The notes below the pieces were generated by a model. That model had not been told where the DNA came from and ran no database searches. It worked only from the letters and a program-made list of their open reading frames with translations. Of a DNA stretch of 13,614 nt, positions 1-8,412 are shown piece after piece; the first letter of the stretch is position 1, and each line of letters begins with the position of its first letter. This DNA comes from Bacteroidia bacterium (GTDB lineage: Bacteria; Bacteroidota; Bacteroidia; Bacteroidales; UBA12481), in contig JAPLDV010000416.1 in the NCBI GenBank assembly GCA_026391235.1, positions 1-13,614 of the forward strand, in the 5' to 3' direction. A program made the position numbers and the translations under genes.

Positions 1-2
1 CA

Positions 3-140
3 GATATTAAGACCATTGTGAAGCCATTCTCTGTAGTAATTGCTTTTGGTGTTTCCGCCGCGGTAGGGATTATTTTTGGCTACCTTCCGGCAAAGCGGGC
101 TTCGGAACACGATCCGGTTGAATCATTGCGGGCATCATAA
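3..140 (+). CDS. MacB/FtsX-type ABC transporter permease, C-terminal end only
   Basis: This is the 3' end of a gene whose start lies before the window; 45 codons and a TAA stop remain. The translated tail has a hydrophobic stretch (SVVIAFGVSAAVGIIFGYLP) followed by PAKRASEHDPVESLRAS. That is the characteristic end of MacB-like permeases: last membrane helix, then a 'PA+KAA..DP+EALR' tail facing the cytoplasm. Proteins of this family pair with an ATPase and often with a MacA-type periplasmic adaptor and a TolC-type channel to move substrates out of the periplasm. The TolC-family gene starts 37 bases downstream on the same strand, which fits a tripartite efflux operon. The adaptor and ATPase genes would lie upstream and are not visible, so the substrate cannot be stated. 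Only the family is supported, not the exact member. Confidence 0.8.
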   Translation, partial: DIKTIVKPFSVVIAFGVSAAVGIIFGYLPAKRASEHDPVESLRAS

Positions 141-177
141 CCGCTTAACATAATTAAGATATTTAAGATCTTGCCAC

Positions 178-1668
178 ATGAGAAAAAATGTTGTTGTACT
201 TTGTGTTATCAGCCTATTGTTCCCCATTGTACTATCGGCCCAACAGCCGCAAGCCAGGCAACTCAACCTGCAGGATGTGATCAAGCTGGCGCAGGAAAAC
301 TCGTTGGATGCACTTTTGGCCAAACATCGTTTTCGCAGCAGCTACTGGTCATTCCGGTCCTATCAGGCCAATTACCTGCCATCGGTTTCCCTTCAAACCG
401 ATATCGTCGACCTAAGCCGGTCGATCGAAAAGAACGTTGTTCTGCAGGATAGTGTCTGGGTTACAAAGTATGCTCCGTCAAACCGCCTGAGCTCCACGGT
501 CAGTCTCGAGGTCAGCCAGAATATCCCGATAACCGGAGGACGAATGTATGTTAGCTCTCAGCTTGGCCGGCTCGATCTTCTGAATGATGATCCTGCCACA
601 CTGATGTCTACTCCGGTAAGCATCGGTCTGATGCAGCCTCTTTTCTCATTCAATAAGTTTAAATGGCAGAAAAAAATCGAACCGCTGAAATATGAGGAGG
701 CAAAGAAATCCTACCTGAGCTCAATGGAGGATGTTAACCTGAAGGCGGTCCGTTATTTTTATGATCTTGCCCTGGCACAGATGAATGTTAAGACTTCGCA
801 GTTTAACGTTGCCAATAATGATACACTTTACCAGATAGCCAAAGGGCGCTTTGAGCTCGGTATGATCGATCAGGGTGATCTTATGCAGATGGAGCTGAAC
901 CTTTTAACCAGTACTGATAACCTGAATAAGGGAATACTCGATCTGGAGGTAAAAAAGTCCAATCTGAGAACATTCCTGGGATTCATTGATAAAATCAACA
1001 TTGAACTGGTAACCACCCTGGATGTTCCCAAGCTGAAAGTGAATGTTGATCAGGCTATCCAGCATGCCCGTGAGAATAACCCGACTATGCTTTCGATGGA
1101 ACGGTCGATTCTTGAGGCCCAGCAAAATGTGGCCAAGGTGCAGTCCGATTCCCGTTTTACCGCCAATCTTATGGCCAGTTACGGATTAACCCAGCGGGGG
1201 ACTGACATGGCTGCCGCCTATAACAGGCCTCTGGAGTCTCAGCAACTGAACGTTGGTGTTACCGTGCCGATCCTCGACTGGGGCATGCGGAAAGGGCAGG
1301 TTAAAATGGCTAAATCGAGCCTGGATGTTACCAAAGTAAATGTTGAGCAACAGAAAATTGATTTTGAACAGCAGGTTTTTCTGGACATCATGCAATTCAA
1401 TATGCAGGACGAACAATTGATACTCGCTGCTAAAACCGATACAATTTCCAGAACACGTTATGATATAACCAAACAGAAATTCATGCTCGGCAGTCTGGAT
1501 GTTCTGAAACTCAATGATGCCTTATCACAGAAAGACAGGGCGATTACCAATTACCAGAGCGCTCTCCGGACCTACTGGAACTATTTCTATAATGTCAGGA
1601 AGACAACCTTATGGGATTTTGAGAAAAACGTGCCGCTGGAGCAGAGTTATGATGACTTGATACGATAG
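178..1668 (+). CDS. TolC-family outer membrane efflux protein
   Basis: A 496-residue outer-membrane channel of the TolC/OEP family, which forms the exit duct of tripartite pumps. Residues 1-21 look like a Sec signal peptide (basic start, hydrophobic core, cleavage after LSA). The two structural repeats of the family are visible. Barrel-strand motifs are SIGLMQPLFSFNKFKW near 148-163 and LNVGVTVPILDWGMRKGQ near 357-374. Paired helical motifs are YQIAKGRFELGMIDQGDLMQ near 218-237 and YDITKQKFMLGSLDVLKLND near 428-447. Length is usual for the family and the frame is intact. It follows the MacB-type permease by 37 bases, so the two are probably cotranscribed, and the transcript ends at the hairpin at 1686-1722. 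No lipobox cysteine is seen at the start of the mature protein, unlike some NodT-type relatives. The transported substrate is unknown. Confidence 0.9.
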   Translation: MRKNVVVLCVISLLFPIVLSAQQPQARQLNLQDVIKLAQENSLDALLAKHRFRSSYWSFRSYQANYLPSVSLQTDIVDLSRSIEKNVVLQDSVWVTKYAPSNRLSSTVSLEVSQNIPITGGRMYVSSQLGRLDLLNDDPATLMSTPVSIGLMQPLFSFNKFKWQKKIEPLKYEEAKKSYLSSMEDVNLKAVRYFYDLALAQMNVKTSQFNVANNDTLYQIAKGRFELGMIDQGDLMQMELNLLTSTDNLNKGILDLEVKKSNLRTFLGFIDKINIELVTTLDVPKLKVNVDQAIQHARENNPTMLSMERSILEAQQNVAKVQSDSRFTANLMASYGLTQRGTDMAAAYNRPLESQQLNVGVTVPILDWGMRKGQVKMAKSSLDVTKVNVEQQKIDFEQQVFLDIMQFNMQDEQLILAAKTDTISRTRYDITKQKFMLGSLDVLKLNDALSQKDRAITNYQSALRTYWNYFYNVRKTTLWDFEKNVPLEQSYDDLIR

Positions 1669-1685
1669 ATCATCAGATGATTTGG

Positions 1686-1722
1686 AAGAGGCGGTTCCCA
1701 GGCTGGAATTGCCTCTTTTTTT
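1686..1722 (+). terminator. Intrinsic terminator after the TolC-family gene
   Basis: A 13-bp stem (left arm 1686-1698, right arm 1705-1717, closed through two G-T pairs) with a 6-base loop (1699-1704) runs into a T tract ending at 1722. It starts 18 bases after the stop codon and fits a factor-independent terminator for the efflux operon. Confidence 0.85.
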
Positions 1723-1735
1723 CAAATAATTCCAT

Positions 1736-1743
1736 TATATTTG
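1736..1743 (+). promoter_or_regulatory. Bacteroidota-type -7 box upstream of secDF
   Basis: TATATTTG matches the Bacteroidota -7 consensus TAnnTTTG and lies 50 bases before the secDF start. The upstream TTG at 1709-1711, a possible -33 element, would be inside the terminator of the previous gene; its spacing is a few bases longer than usual. The leader would be about 40-45 bases and A/T rich, with no Shine-Dalgarno and too little room for a riboswitch. Confidence 0.6.
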
Positions 1744-1793
1744 CGCGTTCAAATTGGAACGGATTATAAAAGAATAATTTAAATCGGAAAAAC

Positions 1794-4790
1794 ATGCGTA
1801 ATAAAGGAGCGATCAAGCTGGTAGCTATATTGTTGGCATTGGTTTGCGTCTACCAGTTGTCCTTCACCTTTGTCACAGCCCGTATCGAAAAAAAGGCTGC
1901 TACTTATGCCAATGGCGTTGCTTTAAAGAAGATCTTTTACAAGGATTCGCTGGCAGGGGTGCCGGTTTACAACTTCCTTTGGCTGAAAAAGTATACCTAC
2001 CGGCAGTGCCAGGAACGGGAGTTTAACCTTGGCCTCGACCTGAAAGGTGGAATGAGCGTGATGATGGAAGTATCGGTAGTGGATTTGGTCCGGTCGTTGT
2101 CGAATTACTCCACTGACAGTACCTTTATAAAAGCTCTTGGCCTGGCTAAGCAGAGGCTGATTTCAAGCCAGGATGACTTTGTTACGCTGTTCGGTAAAGC
2201 TTTTGAAGAGACTGACCCCAATGCTAAGCTGGCTGCAGTTTTTAATACCATTCAGCTTCGCGACCGGATCAAGTATAATTCAACCAATGCGGAGGTTTTG
2301 GTTGTTTTGCACGCCGAAACCAAGATTGCCATTGATAACTCAGTGAAAATCCTGCGGGCCCGTATTGACCAGTTTGGTGTTGCACAGCCTAACTTCCAGG
2401 AAATGGGAACTGCCGGCCGGGTAATGATTGAACTGCCAGGTATTAAAGATCATGAACGGGTAAGAAAACTTTTACAGGTTTCTGCCAAGCTTGAATTCTG
2501 GGAAACTTATGAAAACAATGAGGTTTATGGCTTTTTGCAGGATGCTGACAAAAAATTGAAGGAACTCGAGGCTCTTGCTGCAGTACCGGCCGATACCACA
2601 GCTAAAGCAACAGAAAAAACTACTGCTGCCGCCGATACTACAAAAGCCAAATCTCTTCTGGATAAGCTCGAGAAAGATTCGACAAAAGCGTCTGATGCAC
2701 AGAATATTGAGGCCTTCAAGAAGGGAAATCCACTGTTTTTTCTTTTAAGGCCCAATGCCGATAATAACAATCAGTTGCTATCCGGGCCGGTAGTCGGTTA
2801 TTCCCACTTTCGAGATACTGCTGCAGTAAACAGGGCACTTGCTCTGCCCCAGATCAGGAATATTTTCCCATCAACCATGAGATTGTACTGGTCAGCCAAA
2901 GCCATCGACGGTAATCCGGAAATGTATTCACTGGTGGCTATTAAAGTTTCCAACCGTGAAGGCAAGCCGGCACTCGATGGCGCTATGGTTGTTAATGCAA
3001 GGAGCGACCTCGGCGGCACAGGAAATAAGCCTGAGGTTTCCCTGAACATGAACGGCGAGGGAGCTAAGATCTGGCAGCGCCTTACCAAGGAAAACGTTGG
3101 AAAATCAATCGCAATCGTTCTTGATAATTATGTAAGATCAAATCCTACCGTTCAGAATGAGATTTCCGGAGGCCGGTCATCCATTTCCGGAGGAGGAATG
3201 ACTATTGAAGAGGCTCAGGACTTAGCTAACATATTGAATGTTGGCCGCATGGATGCTCCTGCCAAGATTATCGAGGAAGTTGTTGTAGGACCTTCACTCG
3301 GACGCGAAGCCATCAATAACGGCCTGCTTTCGTTTATTCTGGCCTTTATCCTGGTTCTGCTGTATATGCTTCTATATTATAACCAGGCTGGCTGGATCGC
3401 CAACGTAGCACTGGTTTCCAACGTATTTTTTATCATGGGGGTTCTGGCATCCCTCGGTGCGGTGCTCACCCTGCCCGGTATAGCGGGTATCGTTTTGACA
3501 CTCGGTATGGCGGTGGACGCCAACGTAATTATCTATGAACGTATCCGAGAGGAATTGCGGGCAGGAAAGGGCATAAAACTGGCGGTCAAGGAAGGTTACA
3601 AACACGCTATGTCGGCTATCATCGACGGTAACGTAACAACAATTCTTACCGGTATCATCCTGTATGTTTTCGGATCAGGTCCGATCCGCGGCTTCGCAAC
3701 AACGCTGGTCATCGGTATCCTTACTTCCCTTTTCTCTGCGATCTTCATCTCCCGTTTAATCTTTGAATGGCTGCTGGATAAAGACAAAAAGATCTTATTC
3801 GGTAATAAGATTACAAATACTTTCCTGGTTAATGCCAACCTGAAATTTATTGAGAGAAGAAGATATATGTACATTTTCTCAGCTGCGTTAATGCTGATTT
3901 CTATCGGGTCACTGATTTCCAGGGGATTAAATCTGGGAGTTGATTTCAAGGGAGGAAGAACCTTTACTGTTCGATTCGATCAGCCAGTTAATACCCAAAC
4001 ACTTACAACCAGCATCGCACAAGCATGCGGAGGTGTGGCGCCCCAGGTTAAGGTGTTCGGCCCGACCACTCAGGTTAAGATTATTACTCCTTATATGGTT
4101 GACAACCAAGATCCTAACGCTGCTGCGCTAGTTGATCAGGCCCTTTTTGAAGGCTGCAAGTCGGAACTGGCCCCAGGAACCGATCTTAAAACGTTTCTTG
4201 AGAATAACAGAAAGGACAGCCAGCTGGTTGGGCCAACGGTAGCCAAGGATATTATGAGGGGCGCTATTTTCGCTGTATTTTTCGCTCTGATCGTGATATT
4301 CCTCTATATCCTGGTACGTTTCCGTACCTGGCAGTATGGATTGGGCGCTGTTGCTTCACTTTTCCATGACTCAGTTATCGTATTAGGGTTTTATTCTCTC
4401 CTATACAGTATTATGCCTTTCTCGATGGAAGTCGACCAGGCATTTGTCGCTGCAATTCTGACGATTATCGGATATTCCATAAATGATACTGTGATCGTAT
4501 TCGACCGTATCAGGGAATATACCACCCTTTACCGCAAGCGCGGCCGGCATGAGCTCTTCAATCAGGCTGTAGACTCCACACTTGGACGTACTTTGAATAC
4601 CGCAGGTACCACCCTGATCACATTGGTTGCCATTTTTATCTTCGGAGGGCCATCGATCAGGGGTTTCGTGTTTGCATTACTGTTTGGTATCGCTTTCGGT
4701 ACTTACTCGTCGATCTTCGTGGCCTCTGCAATTACATATGATATGCATCGGCTCCAGCAAAAAAGGAGAGGCCTTCCCGAAAATGAATAA
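1794..4790 (+). CDS. secDF: Fused protein translocase subunit SecDF
   Basis: A 998-residue fusion of SecD and SecF, the inner-membrane RND-type proteins that use the proton gradient to help SecYEG pull proteins into the periplasm. The SecD half has TM1 at about 7-27, the NLGLDLKGGMSVMMEV motif at 78-93, and a large periplasmic region. A membrane block from about 508 to 660 includes the TM4 motif GMAVDANVIIYERIREEL (571-588). The SecF half begins near 690 with a helix, then LGVDFKGGRTFTVRF (714-728) and a second membrane block from about 820, including IGYSINDTVIVFDRIREY (892-909). The aspartates of the two TM4 motifs are the expected proton-path residues. Residues about 254-303 form a charged, Ala/Thr/Lys-rich low-complexity insert in the periplasmic domain. 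Length is normal for Bacteroidota SecDF. The gene has its own -7 box and terminator and appears monocistronic. Confidence 0.97.
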   Translation: MRNKGAIKLVAILLALVCVYQLSFTFVTARIEKKAATYANGVALKKIFYKDSLAGVPVYNFLWLKKYTYRQCQEREFNLGLDLKGGMSVMMEVSVVDLVRSLSNYSTDSTFIKALGLAKQRLISSQDDFVTLFGKAFEETDPNAKLAAVFNTIQLRDRIKYNSTNAEVLVVLHAETKIAIDNSVKILRARIDQFGVAQPNFQEMGTAGRVMIELPGIKDHERVRKLLQVSAKLEFWETYENNEVYGFLQDADKKLKELEALAAVPADTTAKATEKTTAAADTTKAKSLLDKLEKDSTKASDAQNIEAFKKGNPLFFLLRPNADNNNQLLSGPVVGYSHFRDTAAVNRALALPQIRNIFPSTMRLYWSAKAIDGNPEMYSLVAIKVSNREGKPALDGAMVVNARSDLGGTGNKPEVSLNMNGEGAKIWQRLTKENVGKSIAIVLDNYVRSNPTVQNEISGGRSSISGGGMTIEEAQDLANILNVGRMDAPAKIIEEVVVGPSLGREAINNGLLSFILAFILVLLYMLLYYNQAGWIANVALVSNVFFIMGVLASLGAVLTLPGIAGIVLTLGMAVDANVIIYERIREELRAGKGIKLAVKEGYKHAMSAIIDGNVTTILTGIILYVFGSGPIRGFATTLVIGILTSLFSAIFISRLIFEWLLDKDKKILFGNKITNTFLVNANLKFIERRRYMYIFSAALMLISIGSLISRGLNLGVDFKGGRTFTVRFDQPVNTQTLTTSIAQACGGVAPQVKVFGPTTQVKIITPYMVDNQDPNAAALVDQALFEGCKSELAPGTDLKTFLENNRKDSQLVGPTVAKDIMRGAIFAVFFALIVIFLYILVRFRTWQYGLGAVASLFHDSVIVLGFYSLLYSIMPFSMEVDQAFVAAILTIIGYSINDTVIVFDRIREYTTLYRKRGRHELFNQAVDSTLGRTLNTAGTTLITLVAIFIFGGPSIRGFVFALLFGIAFGTYSSIFVASAITYDMHRLQQKRRGLPENE

Positions 4791-4791
4791 C

Positions 4792-4825
4792 AAAAAAACC
4801 CCGGACTACCCTCCGGGGTTTTTTT
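4792..4825 (+). terminator. Strong intrinsic terminator after secDF
   Basis: A perfect 14-bp inverted repeat (4792-4805 with 4812-4825) with a G/C-rich core (ACCCCGGA/TCCGGGGT), a 6-base loop and flanking A7/T7 tracts starts 2 bases after the secDF stop. The symmetrical A and T tracts would let it act in both directions. It ends 2 bases before the next gene's -7 box. Confidence 0.92.
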
Positions 4826-4826
4826 A

Positions 4827-4834
4827 TATCTTTG
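4827..4834 (+). promoter_or_regulatory. Bacteroidota-type -7 box upstream of tatA-like gene
   Basis: TATCTTTG, an exact match to TAnnTTTG, lies 17 bases before the ATG at 4851. Transcription starting about 7 bases after the box would leave a leader of only about 8-11 bases. The -33 region would overlap the secDF terminator hairpin. Confidence 0.65.
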
Positions 4835-4850
4835 CTAAAAATCTGGACAA

Positions 4851-5147
4851 ATGGGCGGAGGAGAGATTATCGTTGTTTTATTGGCTGCTTTGCTGCTTTT
4901 TGGAGCTGATAAAATGCCTGAAATAGTCAAAGGTTTGGCCAAAGGGATGCGAGAATTCCGGAAGGTCTCCAACGACATCAAACGCGAATTCGAAGAGTCG
5001 ACACAGGAAATCCGGAATGATATTAACGATGTAACAGCTGACGTCAAAAGGAATGCTGAAGAGGCCAATAAAAATGTGCGCAGCTATATTGATGAATCAG
5101 AAGTTGCAAAGGATATCAAGGATATTGGCAATGACCTGAAAGGTTAA
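4851..5147 (+). CDS. tatA: Twin-arginine translocase TatA/TatB-family subunit
   Basis: A 98-residue protein of the TatA/B family, which with TatC forms the pore for folded twin-arginine substrates in the inner membrane. A single N-terminal membrane helix spans about residues 3-17. It is followed by the hinge FG (17-18), the short conserved DKMPEI, and the amphipathic helix KGLAKGMREFRKVSNDIK (27-44). The rest is a charged, helical, probably coiled tail to residue 98. An in-frame TAA at 4836-4838 excludes an upstream start, so the ATG at 4851 is the first usable codon. The short N-terminus (MGGGEI) directly precedes the helix. No tatC is in the window, so the partner must be encoded elsewhere. 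TatA is favoured over TatB by the FG-DK-PEI pattern, but the two cannot be separated with certainty here. Confidence 0.85.
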   Translation: MGGGEIIVVLLAALLLFGADKMPEIVKGLAKGMREFRKVSNDIKREFEESTQEIRNDINDVTADVKRNAEEANKNVRSYIDESEVAKDIKDIGNDLKG

Positions 5148-5164
5148 CCGGATTAACTTTTTTT
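5143..5164 (+). terminator. Possible weak terminator after tatA-like gene
   Basis: GTTAA (5143-5147, overlapping the stop codon) pairs with TTAAC (5153-5157) across a 5-base loop and is followed by seven T residues. The stem is short and A/T rich, so termination would be weak. Confidence 0.35.
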
Positions 5165-5220
5165 AACAGATTTCCACCCGTTCGGCTTAACTATAAAGCA
5201 TCTCAGCCTTCTCAAAATTT

Positions 5221-5228
5221 TATCTTTG
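5221..5228 (+). promoter_or_regulatory. Bacteroidota-type -7 box upstream of DUF5916 gene
   Basis: TATCTTTG lies 17 bases before the ATG at 5245, the same spacing as for the tatA-like gene, so the leader would again be about 8-11 bases. No convincing -33 TTTG is visible at the usual distance. Confidence 0.6.
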
Positions 5229-5244
5229 CGGGAAAATAGCCAGT

Positions 5245-7698
5245 ATGAAGAGTGTTTTGCTTGGATTATTCCTGTTTGTGCCTTTCTTGTCAGTTCATTC
5301 CCTCAATGAAAAGAAACAGCTTGGTGCTGTTCGTTCAATAGGCAAAATTACCATCGACGGAGTGTTAAATGAATCAGTTTGGCAAAGTGCCAATGCTGCC
5401 AGCAGGTTTGTTACCTATTCGCCTACCATGGGGTTGCCGGAAACCCAGCGGACTGAAGTGAGGGTTGTTTACGATAATAAAGCTGTTTATTTTGGTGTAA
5501 ACCTGTATGATACAGCACCCGACAGTATCATGCGCGAGCTCACCAAACGCGATCAGGTTTCAGAAGGCAATGTCGACTGGTTTAAAATATCGATAAACCC
5601 ATATAATGACGGGCAGAATCTTTTTCAGTTCGAGGTTTCAGCAGCCAATGTTCAGGGCGATGCAAAGCAATCTTCTTCTGCATCGGGTGAGGGCGATGAT
5701 ATGTATCACCATGGAGATCCATCCTGGAATACAGTCTGGTACAGCAAGGCCAATTTTACTAAAGATGGCTGGGTGCTCGAGGTTGAAATCCCTTTTTCCG
5801 CAATCCGGTTTCCCAAGCAGGATGTACAGGTTTGGGGCATAAACTTTCAAAGAACAGTGCGCCGCACCCGTGAAACAACTACCTGGAACCCGGTGGACCG
5901 GAATTTCGGAGAAGAGAGCCAGGTAGGTGAACTGGTCGGTATTCAATCAGTCAAATCCCCAATCCGTCTCGAATTGTATCCCTTTGCAGCCGGGTATTAT
6001 CAGTTCTCACCTGAAGGGAAGGGTTTTTCTTATGCTGCCGGCATGGACCTGAAATATGGAATCAATGATGCATATACGCTGGATATGACATTGATACCCG
6101 ATTTCGGTCAGAGAAAGTCGGACAATATTATTCTGAACCTGACACCTTACGAAGTGCAATATCAGGAAAACAGGCAGTTTTTTACTGAAGGGATGGAATT
6201 GTTTGATAAATCCGGACTTTTTTACTCACGAAGAATCGGGAAGACACCCCGAAACTATGATGGGGTCTGGGATCAGCTGAAGGACGGAGAGTCGGTGGTT
6301 CAGAACCCGGAGGAGGCTAAATTGATTAACGTGACCAAGATTTCGGGACGAAACACTAAAAACCTCGGGGTTGGCTTTTTAAATGCCATGACAGCAAATA
6401 CTTACGCAAAAATTGCCGATCCTGATGGGAAAGAGAGGCGGGTATTAACCGATCCGTTCAGCAACTATAATATGATTGTACTCGACCAGGTATTTGGCCG
6501 CAATTCATATGTTAATCTGACCAATACCAATGTTTTAACCCCTTCAACCACGCGAATGGCCAACGTAACCAATGCATCGGTTAAACTGCGGGACAAGGCC
6601 AACAAATATGGAATTTCGGGGAGCGGTGCGGTTAGTCTGATCTATGATTCTTTAACCGGAAAACCTGTCAGGGGTCATTCGATGAATTTCGGTATGGGCA
6701 AGTATGGCGGTGCTTTTATTGCAGCATATAATTTCGGATTGATTTCTGATACGTACGATCCGAATGATATGGGTTATCTCAGGAACAATAATCTGATCGG
6801 CAATGATATTACCATCTCCCACCGGTTTGTTGAGCCTTTCTGGATTTTGAACAATTTATCAAACAGCCTGGAAATAGAGTATAATATGATCTACAACCCC
6901 AGGGCTTATTCGGCATTCCATTTTGGCTGGTCGACCGATATTCTGTACCGGAATTATTGGGATACGCGTATCAACCTGGAATATAGTCCGGTTGAAACCC
7001 ATGATTGGTATGAACCGCGAGTTTCCAACCGCTATTTTGTAAGGCCTTCGTACCTGATGTTTGAAATTGGAGGATCAAGTGACTACCGGAAAAAGGTTGC
7101 TTTCAATGCGGGTTTTGCCTGGTTTAGGAATGCCCGGGAAAACCAGATAATGCAATTTGCCATTTCGCCCCGGCTCAGGCTGAATAACAAGCTCAGCCTC
7201 TTTCCTTCAGTCGAACTGGAAACCAACCAACGTGAGGAGGGTTTTGTTACCAGCCTTGCTCCTGATTCGATCGTTTTTGGCCAGCGAAACATTAAAACTG
7301 TTACTAATTCAATGACAGGCTCTTATGTGTTTAGCAACAAATCTGCGGTGAGCCTTTCACTTCGACATTACTGGTCGCAGGTTAATTATTCGCATTATTA
7401 TTTGCTTGATTCAAAAGGAGGATTGCTGGATTATCCGGATTATGCGGTAAACGAAAATATGGATTTCAACATCTTTAATATTGATCTGGAGTATTCTTTA
7501 AATTTTGCGCCGGGAAGTTACCTGACGGTTGTCTGGAAAAACAATATTTCGAAAGAAAAAAATATAGAAAAACAGGCTTTCCCGTCATACTGGGAAAACC
7601 TTCACGGAACGCTGATCTCACCTCAGACAAACTCCTTTTCCGTTAAGGTGATTTATTATCTCGATTATAAGCGGGTGCTACCGGGTAAGAATCGCTGA
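5245..7698 (+). CDS. DUF5916 family protein with CBM9-like N-terminal domain
   Basis: An 817-residue secreted protein. Residues 1-19 form a likely signal peptide. About 31-215 resemble a carbohydrate-binding family 9-like beta-sandwich: KITIDGVLNESVWQ near 34-47, RVVYDNKAVYFGVNLYD near 73-89, and WVLEVEIPFSAIRF near 176-189. The rest matches the DUF5916 pattern, with the block IPDFGQRKSDNIILNLTPYE at 284-303, then FFTEGMELF at 312-320 and LFYSRRIG at 325-332. Many alternating aromatic/polar stretches follow to the C-terminus, as in an outer-membrane beta-barrel. Proteins of this class are common in Bacteroidota, but their function is not established to my knowledge. The CBM9-like domain does not prove sugar binding. 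The gene has its own -7 box, and no SusC/SusD or glycoside hydrolase neighbours suggest a polysaccharide locus. Confidence 0.85.
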   Translation: MKSVLLGLFLFVPFLSVHSLNEKKQLGAVRSIGKITIDGVLNESVWQSANAASRFVTYSPTMGLPETQRTEVRVVYDNKAVYFGVNLYDTAPDSIMRELTKRDQVSEGNVDWFKISINPYNDGQNLFQFEVSAANVQGDAKQSSSASGEGDDMYHHGDPSWNTVWYSKANFTKDGWVLEVEIPFSAIRFPKQDVQVWGINFQRTVRRTRETTTWNPVDRNFGEESQVGELVGIQSVKSPIRLELYPFAAGYYQFSPEGKGFSYAAGMDLKYGINDAYTLDMTLIPDFGQRKSDNIILNLTPYEVQYQENRQFFTEGMELFDKSGLFYSRRIGKTPRNYDGVWDQLKDGESVVQNPEEAKLINVTKISGRNTKNLGVGFLNAMTANTYAKIADPDGKERRVLTDPFSNYNMIVLDQVFGRNSYVNLTNTNVLTPSTTRMANVTNASVKLRDKANKYGISGSGAVSLIYDSLTGKPVRGHSMNFGMGKYGGAFIAAYNFGLISDTYDPNDMGYLRNNNLIGNDITISHRFVEPFWILNNLSNSLEIEYNMIYNPRAYSAFHFGWSTDILYRNYWDTRINLEYSPVETHDWYEPRVSNRYFVRPSYLMFEIGGSSDYRKKVAFNAGFAWFRNARENQIMQFAISPRLRLNNKLSLFPSVELETNQREEGFVTSLAPDSIVFGQRNIKTVTNSMTGSYVFSNKSAVSLSLRHYWSQVNYSHYYLLDSKGGLLDYPDYAVNENMDFNIFNIDLEYSLNFAPGSYLTVVWKNNISKEKNIEKQAFPSYWENLHGTLISPQTNSFSVKVIYYLDYKRVLPGKNR

Positions 7699-7704
7699 TC
7701 TTTG
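7697..7704 (+). promoter_or_regulatory. Candidate -7 box for the lolD operon
   Basis: GATCTTTG differs from TATCTTTG at one base and overlaps the DUF5916 stop codon. It would start transcripts about 40 bases before the preferred lolD start. Because the match is imperfect and overlaps coding sequence, it may be chance; lolD could also be read through from the upstream gene. Confidence 0.3.
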
Positions 7705-7752
7705 CCGGGGATCGAATATTCCGTTACTTTTATGAAAGAAAGAGATTTGTTT

Positions 7753-8409
7753 ATGATCCGTGTCCGGGAAATCAGAAAATCATACGGTAACCTTGAAGTG
7801 GTCAAAGGGATCGATCTTGATGTTGCATCGGGGGAGATAGTATCGATCGTAGGGCCAAGCGGTGCCGGCAAAACAACCCTGCTGCAGATCATTGGAACCC
7901 TGAACCGGCCGGATTCCGGGCAGATATGGATCAGGGATACGGGGATCAGTTCCATGGACGACCGCAGCCTGGCAGCTTTTCGTAACCGTGAAATCGGATT
8001 TGTTTTTCAGTTCCATCATTTGCTGCCTGAGTTTACTGCACTTGAAAACGTGTGCATCCCTGCCTTTATCTGCCGGACCCCGCGCGGCAAAGCTGAGAAA
8101 AGGGCTAAGGAATTGCTGGATTATCTGCGGCTAACGGACCGGATGGAGCACAAACCGGCAGAACTGTCGGGCGGTGAAAAGCAGCGGGTTGCCGTGGCAC
8201 GGGCCCTGATGAACAATCCGGCAGTAATCCTCGCTGATGAACCTTCCGGCAACCTCGATTCGGAGAACCAGCGCGAGCTTCACCAGCTTTTCCTTCGATT
8301 GAGGGATGAATTTGGCCAGACCTTCGTTATCGTAACCCATGATACCGCTCTTGCCACCCTCTCGGATCGCTTGATTACCATGCGCGACGGCAGGATCGTT
8401 TCAAGCTAA
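7753..8409 (+). CDS. lolD: LolD-like lipoprotein-releasing ABC ATPase
   Basis: A 218-residue ATPase of the LolD/MacB branch, which powers extraction of outer-membrane lipoproteins from the inner membrane with LolC/E-type permeases. Visible motifs are Walker [10 protein letters not shown] (34-42), Q-loop [16 protein letters not shown] (85-100), ABC signature LSGGEKQR (138-145), Walker B VILADEP (158-164), D-loop GNLD (166-169) and the H-loop histidine in VTHD (196). The [16 protein letters not shown] block is typical of LolD. I chose the ATG at 7753 because family members begin 'MI.V+.I+KSYG' and a purine-rich AAAGAAAGAGA lies just upstream. An ATG at 7732 and a TTG at 7702 are in frame but add residues without family support. 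The next gene starts 3 bases after the stop. No permease is adjacent, so its partner is elsewhere. Confidence 0.88.
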   Translation: MIRVREIRKSYGNLEVVKGIDLDVASGEIVSIVGPSGAGKTTLLQIIGTLNRPDSGQIWIRDTGISSMDDRSLAAFRNREIGFVFQFHHLLPEFTALENVCIPAFICRTPRGKAEKRAKELLDYLRLTDRMEHKPAELSGGEKQRVAVARALMNNPAVILADEPSGNLDSENQRELHQLFLRLRDEFGQTFVIVTHDTALATLSDRLITMRDGRIVSS

Positions 8410-8412
8410 GTT

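Noticed and set aside
1744..1793. Riboswitch or leader element before secDF
   Set aside because: The leader is only about 40-50 bases, A/T rich and without a convincing stem, too short for a known riboswitch class.
7702..7752. Longer start for lolD (TTG at 7702 or ATG at 7732)
   Set aside because: Family members begin at the MI.V sequence coded from 7753, and the TTG lies inside the candidate -7 box.
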